64,000 bases of DNA. Origin: Butyrivibrio proteoclasticus (GTDB lineage: Bacteria; Bacillota; Clostridia; Lachnospirales; Lachnospiraceae). The stretch lies in the NCBI RefSeq assembly GCF_900115735.1, contig NZ_FOXO01000003.1, positions 155,410-219,409 of the forward strand. Reading direction: 5' to 3'. Shown here one piece after another: positions 61,747 through 64,000 of the stretch. A program made the translations under genes and the position numbers. The stretch's first letter is position 1. The number at the start of each line of letters is the position of its first letter. Under the pieces are notes generated by a model that was not told where the DNA came from, ran no database searches, and worked only from the letters and a program-made list of their open reading frames with translations.

Positions 61747-63337
61747 TAATGTCAGTCTCTGCGTCTACTCCATAGAAATCGAAAGGAACATACTCTGCAA
61801 ATCCGCTTACGCCCTTACGAAGAACTGTAGTGTTATTGAAAAGTCCAACATATCCAAATGCATTGTCATCTATAGCAATCTGAACAATCTTGTTGGCAAG
61901 CTCTGCTCTCTTTGCAGTATCTGTCTCAGTTCTGAGCTGCTCAATCATGCTCTGGCATTCAGCACTCTCAAATCCACCTACATTGTAGTAAGCTCCGTCT
62001 GCAAGAGTTGAGTCGATGAAATAAAGAGGATCACCTGACTTATCAGCGATCATGCAGTAAAGAGCAAGATCAAAGTCTGCGTTAGCAATGTAAGTAGCAT
62101 CAGGATTTTCCTCAACTCTAAGTGTTGAATCAATACCAACAGCCTTAAGCTGCTCCTGGATCAGGATTGCAAGAGTATCAAGAGATCTTGCTGCATAGTA
62201 TGCAATGCTGATGCTGAGCTTATTACCATCCTTCTCGTAGATGCCGTCAGCTCCAAGTGTGTAACCATCGGCCTCCAAAAGCTCTTTTGCCTTGGCTGTA
62301 TCTACTGCAGGAACACTCACCTTGCCATAAGCAGCTGATGTTGAGAATGGTCCAACTGCTGCAGATACTGTACCTGAAAGGTACTCTGCGATCTTGTCCT
62401 TATCAACAGTGAGATTGATTGCTTCTCTCACAGAATCATCAAGTGTATTCTCATTGAGAATGTAGAACTGAAGACGTGCACCTGGAATTGAAACTACATC
62501 GTACAGATCAGGGCTCTGGTTATAAACCTCAAGAGCTGCTGATGAAACGCTGTTGTAGCAGTCGATCTCGCCGCTCTGCATAGCAAGGAGCTTGGGATCA
62601 TCCTCCTGCATGTAGTAGAATACAGCGCCGTCGAGCTTAACATCGCCGCCCCAGTAGTTTTCGTTCTTTGCTACTGTTACGTCTCCCTCAGGGATAAACT
62701 CTGTAATAACAAATGGTCCTGTGCATACAGGTGCGTTGTCAAAATCTGTTGTTGCATCAAGATCGATCATTCCGCACTCAGGACTTGCAAGGTCGTTCTT
62801 AAGAGTAGGATAAACTTCCTTTGTATCGATAACGATTGTCTTGTCATCTGTAGCAGTCATTTCAAAATCGCCGAGATAAGCAAATCTGCTGTTCTCTGCA
62901 GCAAGACGCTGAAAGTTTCTAATTACCATATCAGCTGTAAGAGGTTTTCCGTTTGAGAACTGAACTCCATCATTAAGTGTAATAGTCCATGTGCTGCCAT
63001 CTGCAACTGCGTCCTTAGCAAGGCATGGAACAGCACTCATGGTCTCGTCGAGCTTAAACAGTGCCTCTGAAACTCCATAAATTGATGTGTACCATCCATA
63101 GTATTCCTTGTGTACATCAAGACTTGGATAAGCAAAAGATGCTGCAGTGTGAAGAATCTTCTCACCTGTAGCTGCAGGCTTACTTTCGTCAGCTGTCTGA
63201 TTCTCAGATGTTTCAGTAGTTGTCTGTGCGTCTGTTGTCTGAATCTCTGTTGACTGAGTCTCGGCACCTGAACCACAAGCAACCATTGATAATGCCATGG
63301 TTGCAGCAAGTAGTGCCGCTAAAAATTTACTTTTCAT
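61739..63337 (-). CDS. Solute-binding lipoprotein, family 5 (NikA/OppA-like)
   Basis: 532 residues. Signal peptide with lipobox SMVAC (Cys near 21), a Thr/Glu/Ser-rich linker, then SBP_bac_5 features: ASFAYPSLDVHKEYYG, WTITLNDGVQFSNGKPLTADM, CTGPFVITEFIPEGD and YWGGDV. Cluster with short ATPases, DUF4198-like protein and a shared metal-sensor-like leader site supports nickel or a metal chelate as cargo, but peptide cannot be excluded. GGAGG 10 nt before the ATG. Confidence 0.9.
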   Translation of the reverse strand: MKSKFLAALLAATMALSMVACGSGAETQSTEIQTTDAQTTTETSENQTADESKPAATGEKILHTAASFAYPSLDVHKEYYGWYTSIYGVSEALFKLDETMSAVPCLAKDAVADGSTWTITLNDGVQFSNGKPLTADMVIRNFQRLAAENSRFAYLGDFEMTATDDKTIVIDTKEVYPTLKNDLASPECGMIDLDATTDFDNAPVCTGPFVITEFIPEGDVTVAKNENYWGGDVKLDGAVFYYMQEDDPKLLAMQSGEIDCYNSVSSAALEVYNQSPDLYDVVSIPGARLQFYILNENTLDDSVREAINLTVDKDKIAEYLSGTVSAAVGPFSTSAAYGKVSVPAVDTAKAKELLEADGYTLGADGIYEKDGNKLSISIAYYAARSLDTLAILIQEQLKAVGIDSTLRVEENPDATYIANADFDLALYCMIADKSGDPLYFIDSTLADGAYYNVGGFESAECQSMIEQLRTETDTAKRAELANKIVQIAIDDNAFGYVGLFNNTTVLRKGVSGFAEYVPFDFYGVDAETDING

Positions 63338-63408
63338 AATTTAGTATCCTCCACTGTGTTTATATTGACTCACACAAATGAAAGGATAACATTGTCAAAT
63401 CCGCCCCA

Positions 63409-63426
63409 CAAGCCCCCTGGGGGGTT
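63409..63426 (-). promoter_or_regulatory. G/C-tract palindrome in the leader of the NikA-like operon
   Basis: Minus-strand AACCCCCCAGGGGGCTTG, identical over 18 nt to the site at 55932-55949 and likewise 50-90 bp upstream of a start codon in the direction of transcription. A TTGACA lies just downstream. Likely a shared operator. Confidence 0.6.
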
Positions 63427-63536
63427 CCTGACACACTTAACTTGGCACAATATTCAGCCAATAAATAGTTTTTTCCATCTTCATGGCCCGATATCAGCAA
63501 GATAAAGTCATATGCATAAAAATGGGAGCCCAAATA

Positions 63537-63566
63537 TGAGGTTCGTTAGATATGGTACTGATTTTT
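63537..63566 (+). repeat. Dispersed repeat, copy 2
   Basis: TGAGGTTCGTTAGATATGG followed by TACTGATTTTTA, matching 55872-55903. The 63338-63772 gap otherwise holds the operator above and the terminator at 63645. Confidence 0.7.
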
Positions 63567-63644
63567 AGAACTTATTGCGTGCTCTGAGTAGATTGATTTG
63601 GTATAAAATGAAGCAACATTAGTTTTGGTACTAATGCAATACAA

Positions 63645-63674
63645 AAATCCCTCTGCATGAACGCAGAGGGATTT
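63645..63674. terminator. Bidirectional rho-independent terminator
   Basis: AAATCCCTCTGC pairs with GCAGAGGGATTT around a 6-nt loop; lies about 100 nt after the stop at 63773. Confidence 0.9.
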
Positions 63675-63772
63675 CTTGCAATCTCTATATAATATCCATC
63701 GGCAAAATTGTGTCCTGCTTCGTGCCAAATTCTTTTTGTAATTTCATTGTAACATATGACGCAAGAGGATGT

Positions 63773-64000
63773 TCACACCTGAATATCAATCGATGGAGCC
63801 GAAGCCTGGGGCGCTGAGACATCCATCTCAATTCCCATTCCCATACCCTGAGGCATGCTCATGGATGTGGCAGGGGAAACACCGCTGCCGCCCATACCGG
63901 GCATGGAGACGTTCTTTCCAAGTTCATGCTTTATCATATCTTTGAGGTATTCCATATTGGCCTTCATGATGGCCTTATCTTCTGAAGCCCTGTGTTTGCG
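63773..64000 (-). CDS. C-terminal part of an unidentified protein (runs off the right edge)
   Basis: Open from the window edge to the stop at 63773, 75 residues. The visible part has a helical segment (ANMEYLKDMIKHELGKN) and then a Met/Gly/Pro/Ser-rich low-complexity tail (GMGGSGVSPATSMSMPQGMG, then IEMDVSAPQAS). It may start upstream of the window, as the frame stays open through CGC AAA CAC to the edge. I cannot assign a function. Confidence 0.6.
   Translation of the reverse strand, partial: RKHRASEDKAIMKANMEYLKDMIKHELGKNVSMPGMGGSGVSPATSMSMPQGMGMGIEMDVSAPQASAPSIDIQV

Noticed and set aside
63546..63728. 60-codon minus-strand frame in the gap before the NikA-like operon
   Set aside because: Spans a bidirectional terminator and the dispersed repeat; no ribosome site.
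1..64000. CRISPR arrays, rRNA or tRNA genes, and known riboswitches
   Set aside because: No spaced direct repeats, no rRNA segments, no tRNA cloverleaf with CCA-adjacent stem and no riboswitch core that I could recognise by eye; a covariance search would be needed to be certain.

Overview
The window reads as a chromosomal piece from a low-to-moderate GC member of the Clostridia, most likely family Lachnospiraceae (Butyrivibrio or Pseudobutyrivibrio-like). This is inferred from protein character (QueH, a fused AroE-AroK, YchF, Tn916-type integrase, MptD-type ECF S component), strong GGAGG ribosome sites, ATGA-coupled operons and gene order; no database search was possible. Almost every gene lies on the minus strand.

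Region 1 (1-22200) is housekeeping: the 5' part of argS, queH, a fused shikimate dehydrogenase-kinase, a five-gene Dpp/Opp/Nik-type ABC importer (4086-9022), nrdR, and a division and cell wall (dcw) cluster running mraZ-rsmH-ftsL-ftsI-mraY-murD-ftsW-ftsQ-ftsZ (19857 down to 9887). The dcw cluster has a clear promoter and a row of MraZ-box repeats. lgt and ychF follow, separated by a tandem repeat and a very long hairpin.

Region 2 (about 22300-27250) is a small integrated element with the recombination and regulation module of a Tn916-like transposon: integrase, a MazF-like toxin domain fused to an excisionase-like domain, an attenuator-like terminator and short leader ORF, a sigma-like factor, a zinc-ribbon protein, an unknown HTH protein and an XRE repressor with a palindromic operator. 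No conjugation genes are present.

Region 3 (about 28000-55500) is an accessory island and the most interesting part. It holds an AraC regulator with an ECF importer (S, T, fused A-A) and two ABC half-transporters of YbtP/YbtQ or IrtA/B type. Upstream lie about 20 kb of small enzymes: leucine-carboxyl-methyltransferase-like and class I methyltransferases, many alpha/beta hydrolases, two thiazoline-carboxylate (ATC) hydrolase family proteins, a UGT-type glycosyltransferase, a ketopantoate-reductase-like protein, an ICMT-like membrane methyltransferase, and a family of paralogous four-helix membrane proteins. A very short Fur-type regulator heads the largest operon. Six copies of a 16-bp palindrome (GTTAGY-N4-RCTAAC) sit in front of five operons of this island and nowhere else that I saw. 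In front of both regulator-containing operons the palindrome is paired, at identical 12-bp spacing, with a near-consensus Fur box. I propose an iron-responsive regulon for uptake and processing of a thiazoline-type or other metallophore; that function is inference. The island shows decay and rearrangement: an IS1634-like insertion with an exact 6-bp target duplication in a methyltransferase gene, an internally deleted hydrolase, gene-end remnants, and a truncated acetyltransferase.

Region 4 (55900-63400) carries an aspartoacylase-like enzyme, a DUF4198-like protein, a methyltransferase and a NikABCDE-type ABC importer. The leaders of the two outward-facing transcription units share an identical G/C-tract palindrome of the kind bound by CsoR/RcnR metal sensors. 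The window ends in the C-terminal part of an unidentified gene.
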